64,000 nt of DNA from Candidatus Koribacter versatilis Ellin345 (GTDB lineage Bacteria; Acidobacteriota; Terriglobia; Terriglobales; Acidobacteriaceae). Position 1 is the stretch's first letter; each line of letters begins with the position of its first letter. The notes below the pieces were generated by a model that did not search any database, was not told where the DNA came from, and was given only the letters and a program-made list of their open reading frames with translations. The stretch is from NCBI RefSeq assembly GCF_000014005.1, contig NC_008009.1, positions 744,001 to 808,000 on the forward strand. Reading direction: 5' to 3'. Positions 36,278 to 45,388 of this stretch are shown piece by piece. Both the position numbers and the translations under genes were made by a program.

Positions 36278-37474
36278 ATGGAAAAGCTGATCTATTTCGA
36301 TAATGCCGCAACGGGCTGGCCGAAGCCGGAGAACGTGTATCGCTTCATGGATGAGTTTTACCGCACGCACGGGGTGAATCCGGGGCGCAGCGGCTACGAC
36401 TTGGCAATGGAGACCGGTTCGATGGTGGACCGGTCACGCAAGCGCCTGACGAAATTCTTCGGCGGAGATGAGGATGCGCCAGACCGGCTGGTGTTCACCT
36501 CCAACGTGACCGATGCACTGAACCTGGTGATTCCTGGTTTGGTGGGGCATGGCGATCACGTGGTGACTACGAATCTCGAACACAATTCGGTGATTCGTCC
36601 GGTGAACCATATGGTGCGCGATTGCGGGGCGGAGGCGACGTATGTGCCCTTCAAAGCGCACGGATTCATTGAACCGGAAGCGATTGCCGCGGCAATACGC
36701 CCGAATACAAAAGCCGTGGTTGTGAACCACGGGTCGAACGTTATCGGCACGGTACAACCGGTGGCGGATATCGGCAAGATCTGCCGTGAGCGCGGTGTGA
36801 CCTTCGTGATCGATACGGCACAGACAGCCGGAGTAGTGCCGATCAACATGAGAGCGATGAACGTGGATGTGGTTGCGTTCACCGGTCACAAGGCGTTGAT
36901 GGGCAGCGTGGGGATAGGCGGGTTGTGCATTCGCAAGCATGTTGAAGTGAAGCGGGTGCGCAGCGGCGGCACGGGCGTTCGGTCGGTGGATCCGTATCAT
37001 CTCGAGGAGTATCCGTGGCGGCTGGAGTATGGGACACCGAACCTGGTAGGGATCGCTTCACTGTGGGCGGGACAGGATTGGCTCGATGAGCATGGAGTGG
37101 AAATGGTCCATGCCCGCGAGATGAAACTGGCGAAGAAGCTGGTGGACGGCTTCCGACAAGTCGAAGGCGTGACGCTCTATTGCTGCGAGAATCTGGCGAA
37201 CCATCTGCCGACGATATTGATGAACATCGATACGATGGACCCCGGAGATGTGGGCGTGATGCTGGATGTGGACTACAACATCGCAGTGCGCACTGGGCTG
37301 CATTGCGCTCCACTGGTACATACGCAGCTCGGTACCGTGAAACGCGATGGGGGAGTGCGCTTCTCGATCGGAGCGTTCAACACCGAAGAAGAGGTAGACG
37401 CTGCGATTCACGCGGTTTCTGAAATCGCGAAGTGGGCGATGAGCCGGAGCGCGAAGTCGAGGGTTACGGCATAG
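36278..37474 (+). CDS. class V PLP aminotransferase, cysteine desulfurase (SufS/CsdA)-like
   Basis: A 398-residue enzyme that would release sulfur from cysteine as a persulfide. The PLP Schiff-base lysine is K205 in FTGHKALMG, D179 and H102 complete the cofactor site, and the catalytic cysteine is C343 in RTGLHCAPLVH, the group II (SufS-like) signature. The start lies 9 bp after the dsrC stop. The coupling suggests that DsrC accepts the sulfur, whereas most bacteria pair SufS with SufE or IscS with TusA. Fe-S assembly genes are absent nearby. A selenocysteine lyase-type role cannot be excluded. Confidence 0.88.
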   Translation: MEKLIYFDNAATGWPKPENVYRFMDEFYRTHGVNPGRSGYDLAMETGSMVDRSRKRLTKFFGGDEDAPDRLVFTSNVTDALNLVIPGLVGHGDHVVTTNLEHNSVIRPVNHMVRDCGAEATYVPFKAHGFIEPEAIAAAIRPNTKAVVVNHGSNVIGTVQPVADIGKICRERGVTFVIDTAQTAGVVPINMRAMNVDVVAFTGHKALMGSVGIGGLCIRKHVEVKRVRSGGTGVRSVDPYHLEEYPWRLEYGTPNLVGIASLWAGQDWLDEHGVEMVHAREMKLAKKLVDGFRQVEGVTLYCCENLANHLPTILMNIDTMDPGDVGVMLDVDYNIAVRTGLHCAPLVHTQLGTVKRDGGVRFSIGAFNTEEEVDAAIHAVSEIAKWAMSRSAKSRVTA

Positions 37475-37553
37475 ACGATCGCGGTCCCGCGGCCAGACCG
37501 TGAATGCCAAGCTCGCTGTACACTCGTTCGAACTTTGGTGCGGAGGGCAGGGG

Positions 37554-38828
37554 ATGTTATTGAAGATCGCGCGCAGGTCTGCGCTGTGGATGGCTGTGGT
37601 TGCGATGTCGCTGATGGCGACGGCGCAGCCAACGGTAAAACCGGAGAGCGTGGGACTCTCGTCGGAGCGGCTGGAGCGGCTTGGCGCGGCGGTACAGAAG
37701 AGCATCGACGACAAGCAGATTGCGGGCGCGGTAACGCTGGTATCGCGCCATGGGCAGATTGCGTGGTTCAAGGCGCAAGGGATGGCTGATCGCGAAGCCA
37801 ACAAGGCGATGCGTCCGGATGAGATGTTTCGCATCTGCTCGATGACGAAGCCGATTACGAGCGTGGCCGTAATGATGCTGTACGAGGAAGGGAAGTTCCT
37901 GCTCGACGACCCAATCTCGAAGTACATTCCCGAATTCAAGAACCCGAAAGTTCTGGTAAAGCCCGCGCAGGGGGATCCTTACACCATCCCGGCGAAGAAC
38001 GAGATCACGATTCGCGACTTGCTGCGGCACACGTCCGGCGTTACGTATCACTGGAACGAAGACCTTGGGCCGTATTACCACAAGGGAAATGTCGCGCATG
38101 GGCTAGCGCAGTATGACGGCACGATTGCCGATAGCGTGAAGCAACTCGCCCAACAGCCACTGTTGTTCAATCCGGGTGAGCGCTGGGAGTATGGGCTCAG
38201 CGTGGATGTGCTGGGGCGATTGGTCGAAGTCGTTTCGGGGATGCCGCTCGATCAATTCTTCAAGACGCGGATCTTCGATCCTCTGGGAATGACCGACACC
38301 TATTTCTATCCACCGCAGGGAAAGCTGGATCGCTTGGCGACGGTGTACTGGCTCGACGACAAAGGACTGAAGCGTTTTCCGGACACGCCAGTCGTCGAAA
38401 AAGACTTCATCTACACCGCAGATTATCCATACAACGGGCCGAAGAAGTTGTTCTCGGGCGGCGCCGGGCTCATATCAACGGCGCAGGATTATCTGCGCTT
38501 CTGCCAGATGGTTCTGGATGAAGGCAAGGTCGGCAACAAGCGACTGCTGAGTCGCAAGTCGATCGAACTGATGTCGCACGATCAATTGGGGAAAATCAAT
38601 CCGGAGGAAGGTTTTGGGCTTGGATTCGGGGTGGACGGTGTGAAATCGCCGCTGCATGAAATCGGCACGCCCGGCGAAGTCCAATGGGGCGGCTTTTACT
38701 ACACGGAGTTCGTGATCGATGCGAAAGAACAGATGATCGTGATCTTCATGTCGCAACTCAAAAACAACGGTGGCGCGACGATCAATGAAGCGGCAAAAGC
38801 GCTCGCGTTCCAGGCGATCATTGATTGA
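37554..38828 (+). CDS. secreted serine hydrolase, beta-lactamase class C / esterase fold
   Basis: A 424-residue protein with signal peptide MLLKIARRSALWMAVVAMSLMATAQ; a GTG at 37500 in the same frame would add 18 residues. The catalytic SxxK is SMTK in FRICSMTKPITSV, the tyrosine motif is YGLS in GERWEYGLSVDVLGRLVEV, and WGGFYY near residue 375 stands in for the KTG box. It fits family VIII esterases or D-amino-acid-type peptidases better than drug-resistance beta-lactamases. It differs strongly from the serine hydrolase at 2569-3744. It follows the desulfurase gene by about 80 bp, possibly in the same transcript. Confidence 0.85.
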   Translation: MLLKIARRSALWMAVVAMSLMATAQPTVKPESVGLSSERLERLGAAVQKSIDDKQIAGAVTLVSRHGQIAWFKAQGMADREANKAMRPDEMFRICSMTKPITSVAVMMLYEEGKFLLDDPISKYIPEFKNPKVLVKPAQGDPYTIPAKNEITIRDLLRHTSGVTYHWNEDLGPYYHKGNVAHGLAQYDGTIADSVKQLAQQPLLFNPGERWEYGLSVDVLGRLVEVVSGMPLDQFFKTRIFDPLGMTDTYFYPPQGKLDRLATVYWLDDKGLKRFPDTPVVEKDFIYTADYPYNGPKKLFSGGAGLISTAQDYLRFCQMVLDEGKVGNKRLLSRKSIELMSHDQLGKINPEEGFGLGFGVDGVKSPLHEIGTPGEVQWGGFYYTEFVIDAKEQMIVIFMSQLKNNGGATINEAAKALAFQAIID

Positions 38829-38918
38829 TGTAGAGCACGCACAGCCACGGCTGACGGATGCTACACTAGAGGTGTTGTGGCTGTGCGGGTCCCACCTGCC
38901 ATTTTGCAGCCAAAATAA

Positions 38919-38994
38919 GAGCGCGTAGCTCAGTTGGTAGAGCACCTGACTTTTAATCAGGTGGTCATGGGTTCGATCCCCATCGCGCTCACCA
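38919..38994 (+). tRNA. tRNA-Lys (anticodon TTT)
   Basis: A 76-nt cloverleaf with encoded CCA. The acceptor stem GAGCGCG (38919-38925) pairs with CGCGCTC (38984-38990), then A and CCA. The D-arm TAGCTCAGTTGGTAGAGCA, the anticodon stem CCTGA/TCAGG with loop CTTTTAA (anticodon TTT), and the T-arm GGTTCGATCC are all canonical. Confidence 0.98.
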
Positions 38995-39335
38995 TTCCTT
39001 CCAATTCTCACTGCGATCACAAATCGACCAGTGCACTCGTGATGTGCGAACTCGTGGATTCCCGGCTTTTTATCTAGAGACATCGCGAACGATGTCTGGA
39101 TGTTTGCCGTTGTCTGGTTGCGCCTTGTTGCTGACGGGGGATGCGGCCGATTGCCAGATTTCCGATGGCAACGAAATGGGAAAAAGTTCTGTTTTGGCCA
39201 AAAAAGACAAAACAAAGACCGTTTTATCGTAAACGGTCATGAAAATGATTGACTCAGGCTAATAAAGGGCATTAGGATTTTTGGCGATCCCGAACTATGC
39301 GTCGCCTTTCACAGGAAGGCGGGAGGAAGATCGTC
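38995..39335. other. intergenic region with hairpin and promoter-like sequence
   Basis: About 340 bp between tRNA-Lys and the second TonB-dependent receptor. It holds a GACCGTTT-TATCGT-AAACGGTC hairpin (39217-39238) with T-rich sequence on its minus-strand side (AAAAAAGACAAAACAAAGACC on the plus strand), and a TTGACT (39249-39254)/TAGGAT (39273-39278) pair with an 18-bp spacer, a fair sigma-70-like promoter for the receptor. No coding sequence is convincing. Confidence 0.55.
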
Positions 39336-42300
39336 ATGACAACAAACGAGCGCGTGCAGCTATCAGAGCGCATCCCAGGCACCGTGCGTCAGGTCCTACT
39401 TTTGGTTCTTTTCTGTTTGTTAGCTGTGCCGTTATTTGCGCAGTTTGATACCGGCACGATTACCGGAACCGTGACTGATTCCTCCGGCGCCGCAATCCCC
39501 AGCGTAAAAGTCACTGTGACCAACACAGGCACCAACGTTCAGAAGACGGTGACGACGAACGCGACCGGATATTACGTCGCGTCGGAATTACCGGTCGGAA
39601 ATTACGTAGTGAGTGCGAATTCGACCGGCTTTGCCGAGACAAAAAGCCAGAGTGTTGTGTTGAACGTAGGCGCGGTCGTACACGCGAACCTGGCAATGGC
39701 AGTCGCTGGGAGCGAGCAAAAAGTTGAAGTGACTGGCACCACGACGTCCGTTGACACCGAGACGGCCCAAAGCGGCACCACGTTGAACGCGACGCAGGTG
39801 GCGAACCTTCCGATCAACGGGCGCGACGTGAGCAACTTCCTTGAGATCGCTCCGGGGTCGGTGGCTTCAACCACATTCTTCCAAGGGAGCGTCAACGGGC
39901 TTGAGAACATTTTCACCGGTCTGAACATTACGGTTGACGGCCAGAATGCCTCACGCGGAGACATTAACGGATTCCTCGATACGGAAGGCCAGGAACTGGC
40001 GCGGGTCACGCGCGCGAGCGTCGACAGCATCCAGGAAATTGACTTTACTAACAGCGGTTTCAGCGCTGAAGCGGGACGGTCACTGGGCCCGCAGATGAAC
40101 ATCATCACCAAGTCGGGCACGAACGACTTCCACGGGACAGCGTTTGAGTTCCTGCGGAACGACGCACTGGATGCCAAAGACTACTTCAATAACGGCAAGG
40201 CTGCCCCACTGAGGATGAACCAGTTCGGCGGCAACATCGCCGGTCCAATCATCCGCAACAAGCTCTTCTTCTTCGCGAATTACGAGGGCGATCGCACGCA
40301 CATTACGAACTTCAATGCGCTGTACGAGACGCCAAGTGCGTATATGCGTTCGAGGCCACATGACCCTCGGATGGATCCTGTCTTCGCGCAACTGGCGCCG
40401 GTTCCGGTGGGATGTACCAGTATTCCTGCGCCGGCTTCCTGCGCAGTGCCAGGAACCACGGATACCACCGACGCGACAAGTACCGCGGGCGGCGCGCAGC
40501 TCGTGTATGAAACCGCGTCGTTGCCCGATATTCTTCGCGAAGACACCGGGTCTGTGAAAGTTGATTGGAACATTTCGGACAAAGATCGGATTTTCTTCCG
40601 CTACAACATCAATGATTCGTTAACGGATTACACGTATGGATTGAACCAAGGACAAGTTTCGCCGCAATCCATGCGGACGCAGTTGTTGAAGGTGGATGAG
40701 ACGCACACCTTCAGCCCGACATTGCTGAACCAGCTGAGCTTGGCGTTGAACCGGTTCTACTCAAACACGGACTCGAATACGCCAGAACCATTTGTGGGGT
40801 TCAGCGGCTTCTTCACTAACCTCGGCAATCTGCCGGGGCCGAACACGTTCAACCAGATCACGCCGTTCAATGTGTTTGAAGTGTTTGACAACGTCACGAA
40901 GACGTCGGGGCGTCATACGCTGCATTTTGGCGCACAGATTCGCGCCAACCAGTTGAACGAGTGGTTGCGTCCTCAGCAGGTGTACCAATTCGGCGGAGCA
41001 AACATCTTTCAGCCGGATATGTTCCACGATTTCCGGACCGATAACCCGTTCGTTTTGCAAAAGATCGGGTTCCCGGGATTTGTGGGCGTGACCAACTCAA
41101 ATTGGGGTCTCTATCTCCAGGACGATTGGAAGGTAACGCGCACCCTGACGTTGAATATCGGCGTTCGTTACGAGTACAACACCGCGTGGAGCGAGCGTCA
41201 CAACATCGAGCAGAATTTCGATTTCGCGACGCAGGCCTTCCTGCCGCAAAACCAGGACATCTACAACGCGCCGAAGGGTGATGTTGCGCCGCGCCTCGGC
41301 TTCTCGTGGGACCCGTTCGGCACTGGAAAGACGGTGGTACATGGATACTACGGTCTGTTCTATATGCCGATGCAGTACGGCTTCGGGATGATCGGGAACA
41401 TTCCCGATTACCAGAGCTATAGCGTGAATGTGTTCCAGGCGATTTTCGGAAATCCTCCGTTCTCGATCGCCTATCCGTCACCCAACCCGCCGTTGCAGCC
41501 AGGAACGCAAAACGTAAATATCTTCCCGAGTAATCCTCAGGATCCTTTCTCCGAGAACTGGATGTTCGGGATCGAGCAGGAGATTGCCCCAAACACGGTT
41601 CTGGCCTTGAACTACATTGGCAACCACGCTATGCACATGCAGGCGGGCGTTTCGTTCGCGAATGTGAACCTGAATCCCGCTAACCCATTCACGCAGGCGC
41701 GTCCGCTATCGGGATACGCGAGCGAGAACTATCTGTGCGATTGCCTGTTCTCGAAATACAACTCACTGCAAGCGCAAGTGCGGCACAACATCGGGAAGTT
41801 GAATTTCGAAGCGAACTATGTCTGGTCGCACGAGATTGACGACCAGATGAACTTCCTGAGTCCCGGGTATACCAACCCGGCCGACCCGAAGGCTGACATT
41901 GCCAGCGGCGATTGGGACGTGCGTCAGAACCTGACAGGCAGCGTGGTGTATGCGTTCGGAAACCTGAAGGGAGAAGCGGCGTGGAAACGGGCCATCCTGG
42001 GCGGATGGCAGGCTTCAACCATTCTCCAGGCGCGGTCTGGCTTGCCGGTGAACATCACGCTGGTGAGCGGATTGTTTGGGAACCCGACGCGTCCGAATCG
42101 CGTGGCGGGACAACAAGGCTACCTGTCGGACATAAATTGGCCGAACAGCAGCTTCAACTCCGCCGCTTATGAGATCAATCCTAACTACACCGGCGACTGG
42201 GGCCCAGTGTGGGGCAACACGGGACGGAACGACCTGCGTGGTCCTGCCTTCGTGCAGTGGGACATGTCGGGGATGAAGAACATTCCGATCACGGAAAGGG

Positions 42301-42545
42301 TAAACCTGCAATTCCGTGCGGACATCTTCAACATCCTGAACCACCCGAACTTCGCAACGCCCGATGGTGGAATCTGTAGCTCGATCACTGGGGCGTTCAC
42401 GGATGCCTCTGGATTCCATCCGGCAACCTGCGCGCCGAATCCGAACTTCGGCCGCACCGGACAGACAGTTGCTGACTCGAACACAAGCCAGATCGGACCG
42501 GGAACCAACCGGCAGATCCAGCTCTCGCTGAAGCTGGTTTTCTAG
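39336..42545 (+). CDS. TonB-dependent receptor-like outer-membrane protein, Oar type, with carboxypeptidase-regulatory domain
   Basis: A 1069-residue outer-membrane protein. The ATG at 39336 has a strong GGGAGGAAG upstream; the signal peptide is around VLLLVLFCLLAVPLFAQ (about residues 18-36). The regulatory beta-sandwich lies at about 40-125 (ITGTVTDSSGAAIPSVKVTVTNTGTN), the plug at about 130-270 (LPINGRDVSNFLEIAPG, EAGRSLGPQMNIITKSGTNDFHGTAFEF), and the barrel runs to the terminal LKLVF. It starts the carbohydrate region, and may import sugar polymers or oligomers for it, but that is only inferred from position. A promoter-like pair and a strong terminator frame it. Confidence 0.88.
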   Translation: MTTNERVQLSERIPGTVRQVLLLVLFCLLAVPLFAQFDTGTITGTVTDSSGAAIPSVKVTVTNTGTNVQKTVTTNATGYYVASELPVGNYVVSANSTGFAETKSQSVVLNVGAVVHANLAMAVAGSEQKVEVTGTTTSVDTETAQSGTTLNATQVANLPINGRDVSNFLEIAPGSVASTTFFQGSVNGLENIFTGLNITVDGQNASRGDINGFLDTEGQELARVTRASVDSIQEIDFTNSGFSAEAGRSLGPQMNIITKSGTNDFHGTAFEFLRNDALDAKDYFNNGKAAPLRMNQFGGNIAGPIIRNKLFFFANYEGDRTHITNFNALYETPSAYMRSRPHDPRMDPVFAQLAPVPVGCTSIPAPASCAVPGTTDTTDATSTAGGAQLVYETASLPDILREDTGSVKVDWNISDKDRIFFRYNINDSLTDYTYGLNQGQVSPQSMRTQLLKVDETHTFSPTLLNQLSLALNRFYSNTDSNTPEPFVGFSGFFTNLGNLPGPNTFNQITPFNVFEVFDNVTKTSGRHTLHFGAQIRANQLNEWLRPQQVYQFGGANIFQPDMFHDFRTDNPFVLQKIGFPGFVGVTNSNWGLYLQDDWKVTRTLTLNIGVRYEYNTAWSERHNIEQNFDFATQAFLPQNQDIYNAPKGDVAPRLGFSWDPFGTGKTVVHGYYGLFYMPMQYGFGMIGNIPDYQSYSVNVFQAIFGNPPFSIAYPSPNPPLQPGTQNVNIFPSNPQDPFSENWMFGIEQEIAPNTVLALNYIGNHAMHMQAGVSFANVNLNPANPFTQARPLSGYASENYLCDCLFSKYNSLQAQVRHNIGKLNFEANYVWSHEIDDQMNFLSPGYTNPADPKADIASGDWDVRQNLTGSVVYAFGNLKGEAAWKRAILGGWQASTILQARSGLPVNITLVSGLFGNPTRPNRVAGQQGYLSDINWPNSSFNSAAYEINPNYTGDWGPVWGNTGRNDLRGPAFVQWDMSGMKNIPITERVNLQFRADIFNILNHPNFATPDGGICSSITGAFTDASGFHPATCAPNPNFGRTGQTVADSNTSQIGPGTNRQIQLSLKLVF

Positions 42546-42569
42546 CGGAACGCAGCGACCTCCCTACCA

Positions 42570-42602
42570 GGCGGCAGCAAGAGATTGTTGCCGCCCATTT
42601 TT
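42570..42602 (+). terminator. rho-independent terminator of the second TonB-dependent receptor
   Basis: GGCGGCAGCAA (42570-42580) pairs with TTGTTGCCGCC (42585-42595), 11 bp with one G-U pair and a 4-nt loop, followed by CATTTTTAAG. It lies 25 bases past the receptor stop. Confidence 0.9.
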
Positions 42603-42695
42603 AAGAGTTTCTTTCGCGGTAGATGATCGGCAAACAATCCGGTTTCCAGGCGCGACTCCGATACACCGTTCTTAGTACCTGTAGTTTGAGGGGCA

Positions 42696-44450
42696 ATGTC
42701 AAAGCAAAGTAGTTCGAACTACGATAAGTTCCCCGTGATTGCGGTTCCCGATGCGACCTGTGACGTGGGCTGGAAGGCTATTACACAGACGCTCAGGAAG
42801 ACGGCGATCCAAGGGAGATTTGTAGTTTGTGTGGAGTGTTATCCGGGCTGTTTTGAAGGAAATATTGAAGCCGAGTTGGTGAATGGACTGAAACCGCACT
42901 CGGTCATTAGGTCAGCGGAGTGTTACAAGTCCGAAAATGAAATCAGAACACTAACTGCACGCGATCTCGGGGACGACCCCGTTTTCGCGTTTATGAACAA
43001 CTATGAACTCTCCGAGTTCCTCGACGAGCGCAAACTTGGAGAAAAGCGCGCCGATCTGAATACAGCCGACGGCCTGGTTTTGGTTATAGGAACCGGAGCT
43101 GCCCTGATTGCAGAACACTGGGACCTGCTGGTTTATTGCGACATGGCGCGTTGGAAGATTCAACAACGTCAGCGCGCCAACGAGATCGCCAACCTGGGAC
43201 TGGAGAACGCGACTGAACGTGCTTCGTTGAAATATAAGCGCGCCTTTTTTGTGGATTGGCGCGCCGCAGATCGCCTGAAGAAGCAACTCCTGCCGAAGAT
43301 TGATTTCGTACTCGACACCAACGATCGAGCTACGCCGAAGATGATCAACGGAGCGCAGCTTGCAGAAGGATTGCGGATCGCTGCGCACCGTCCATTCCGA
43401 GTCGTGCCATTCTTCGATCCTGGGCCGTGGGGCGGACAATGGATGAAGGAAGTTTGCGATCTACCGCGCGACGCCGAAAACTATGCATGGTGCTTTGACT
43501 GCGTTCCCGAAGAAAACAGCCTGTTACTGGCGTTCGGCGATGCGCGGGTCGAGATCCCGTCCATCAATCTGGTGTTTGCCCGCCCACATGAGTTGCTGGG
43601 AGAAGCGGTGCATGCTCGCTTCGGAACAGAGTTCCCGATCCGCTTCGACTTTCTCGACACGATGGATGGCGGCAACCTTTCTTTCCAAGTGCATCCGTTG
43701 ACCGAGTACATCCAGGAAAAGTTCGGGATGAACTACACGCAGGATGAGAGCTATTACATGCTCGATGCCACCGAAGAGGGCTGCGTGTATCTCGGATTGA
43801 AAGAGAACATCGATCGCGGGCAGATGATCGATGACCTGCATCTGGCGCAAGAGGGCGAGATCCCGTTCGACGCGGAAAAGTATGTCAATCGCTTTCCGGC
43901 GAAAAAGCATGATCACTTCTTGATTCCCGCCGGAACACCACACTGTTCGGGGAAGAACAGCATGGTGCTGGAGATCAGTGCGACTCCCTATATCTTCACG
44001 TTCAAGATGTGGGACTGGGGCCGTTTGGGTCTCGACGGAACCCCGCGACCGATTCACCTCGAGCATGGGCTTCGTAACGTGCAGTGGGACCGGACGACAA
44101 AATGGGTAGAAGAAAACCTGGTCAATCATACTTCGGAAGTCGACCGAGGCGAGGGTTGGGTAGAAGAACGGACAGGGCTGCACGAGCGCGAGTTCATTGA
44201 AACGCGGCGGCATTGGTTTACTACCCCGGTGCGACACAACACCAATGGCGGCGTGAATGTTCTGAATCTTTGCGAGGGTCGTGAGGCAATGGTAGAGAGT
44301 CCGACCAGCGCATTTCCGCCCTTCGTCGTCCACTTCGCGGAAACGTTCATCGTTCCGGCAGCGGTGGGTGAATACACGATCCGGCCTCATGGCGAGTCGG
44401 AAGGGAAGCGCTGCGCCACGATTAAGGCTTTCGTCCGTAGCAATCCTTAA
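42696..44450 (+). CDS. class I mannose-6-phosphate isomerase-like cupin protein, extended N-terminus
   Basis: A 584-residue protein, longer than the ~400 of classical ManA. The C-terminal ~330 residues carry the isomerase-type cupin: GPWGGQWM, FDFLDTMDGGNLSFQVHP (metal-site histidine), DESYYMLDATEEGCVYLGLKE and FLIPAGTPHCSGKNSMVLEIS. The N-terminal ~220 residues (VCVECYPGCFEGNIEAELVNG, LVLVIGTGAALIAEHWDLLVYCDMARWKIQQRQR) look like a nucleoside/uridine-kinase-like domain found fused to such isomerases. It would interconvert mannose-6-phosphate and fructose-6-phosphate. It lies 17 bp before a lipoprotein esterase gene, so the two form an operon after the receptor. Confidence 0.8.
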   Translation: MSKQSSSNYDKFPVIAVPDATCDVGWKAITQTLRKTAIQGRFVVCVECYPGCFEGNIEAELVNGLKPHSVIRSAECYKSENEIRTLTARDLGDDPVFAFMNNYELSEFLDERKLGEKRADLNTADGLVLVIGTGAALIAEHWDLLVYCDMARWKIQQRQRANEIANLGLENATERASLKYKRAFFVDWRAADRLKKQLLPKIDFVLDTNDRATPKMINGAQLAEGLRIAAHRPFRVVPFFDPGPWGGQWMKEVCDLPRDAENYAWCFDCVPEENSLLLAFGDARVEIPSINLVFARPHELLGEAVHARFGTEFPIRFDFLDTMDGGNLSFQVHPLTEYIQEKFGMNYTQDESYYMLDATEEGCVYLGLKENIDRGQMIDDLHLAQEGEIPFDAEKYVNRFPAKKHDHFLIPAGTPHCSGKNSMVLEISATPYIFTFKMWDWGRLGLDGTPRPIHLEHGLRNVQWDRTTKWVEENLVNHTSEVDRGEGWVEERTGLHEREFIETRRHWFTTPVRHNTNGGVNVLNLCEGREAMVESPTSAFPPFVVHFAETFIVPAAVGEYTIRPHGESEGKRCATIKAFVRSNP

Positions 44451-44467
44451 ACGACAGTGAGGGACCC

Positions 44468-45388
44468 ATGCAACGTATGCATCGCGCTGTTGCGGTGTTT
44501 CTGTGCTGCCTTTCGCTGGCGGCGTGTGCCGCAGCCCAGCAATTACCGCCGACGGAGAAGTGGACAGCGACGGTCGCCGAGAGGTATGCGATCTACCCGG
44601 ACGTTGTGTATGGCACGGCAAATAACTACGCGCTGAAACTCGATGTTTGGCAGAGGAAAGATGCTAAGACTCCGGCGCCAACGTTGATCTATTACCACGG
44701 TGGCGGATGGATCTTTGGCGACCGAACGGGAGCGACACTCTACTTTCTCCCGTACCTCCAGATGGGCTGGAACGTAATCAATGTCGAATACCGCATGGCG
44801 AGCCAGTCACCGGCGCCCGCCGCGGTGGAAGATTGTCGTTGTGCGCTGCGGTGGGTTTATCGCAATGCGAAGCAGTACAACATCGACACGAAGAAAATAG
44901 TCGTTACCGGTCACTCCGCCGGTGGCCACCTATCCCTCATCGTCGGAATGCTCCCCGACGGCACGGGCTTGGATAACAACTGCATTGGCGATGAGAAATA
45001 CGGTGATGCGAAACTGGGCGTTGCAGCGATTGTTAATTGGTATGGACCCTCTGATGTTGGCGAACTCTTGCAAGGGCCGGAACTGAAGAATTACGCGATC
45101 ATGTGGATGGGAAGCCAAGTGGACGTGCAAACAGTCGCCAAGCGAGTCTCTCCGCTAACGTATGTGCGTCCGGGCCTGCCGCCTGTATTTACAGTGCATG
45201 GCGATGCGGATGACGTAGTGCCTTATGAGCAGTCTGTGCGCCTTCACAAAGCGCTCTCAGCGGCTGGAGTGCCCAATGAGTTGGTGACGATCAAAGGTGG
45301 CGGTCACGGCCAATTCAACGACGCGCAATTGGAGGACGCTTACACGAAACTGTATGCGTTTCTGCGAGAGCATGGGCTGATGCAGTAG
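44468..45388 (+). CDS. lipoprotein carbohydrate esterase, alpha/beta-hydrolase (BD-FAE/lipase-like)
   Basis: A 306-residue hydrolase. The N-terminus MQRMHRAVAVFLCCLSLAACAAAQ contains a lipobox-like LAAC, so it is probably a lipoprotein. HGGGWIFGDR forms the oxyanion hole, the nucleophile is the serine in VTGHSAGGHLSL, the acid lies in VHGDADDVVP and the histidine in GGGHGQFND. This is the BD-FAE/hormone-sensitive-lipase pattern of esterases that remove acyl or feruloyl groups from plant polysaccharides. It follows the isomerase gene by 17 bp. Its stop abuts the stop of the convergent mutarotase-like gene. Confidence 0.85.
   Translation: MQRMHRAVAVFLCCLSLAACAAAQQLPPTEKWTATVAERYAIYPDVVYGTANNYALKLDVWQRKDAKTPAPTLIYYHGGGWIFGDRTGATLYFLPYLQMGWNVINVEYRMASQSPAPAAVEDCRCALRWVYRNAKQYNIDTKKIVVTGHSAGGHLSLIVGMLPDGTGLDNNCIGDEKYGDAKLGVAAIVNWYGPSDVGELLQGPELKNYAIMWMGSQVDVQTVAKRVSPLTYVRPGLPPVFTVHGDADDVVPYEQSVRLHKALSAAGVPNELVTIKGGGHGQFNDAQLEDAYTKLYAFLREHGLMQ

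Noticed and set aside
38475-39215. 246-codon minus-strand open frame that spans tRNA-Lys
   Set aside because: It contains the peptide GDRTHDHLIKSQVLYQLSYA, a well-known artefact of translating the antisense of a tRNA gene, and overlaps the serine hydrolase gene.
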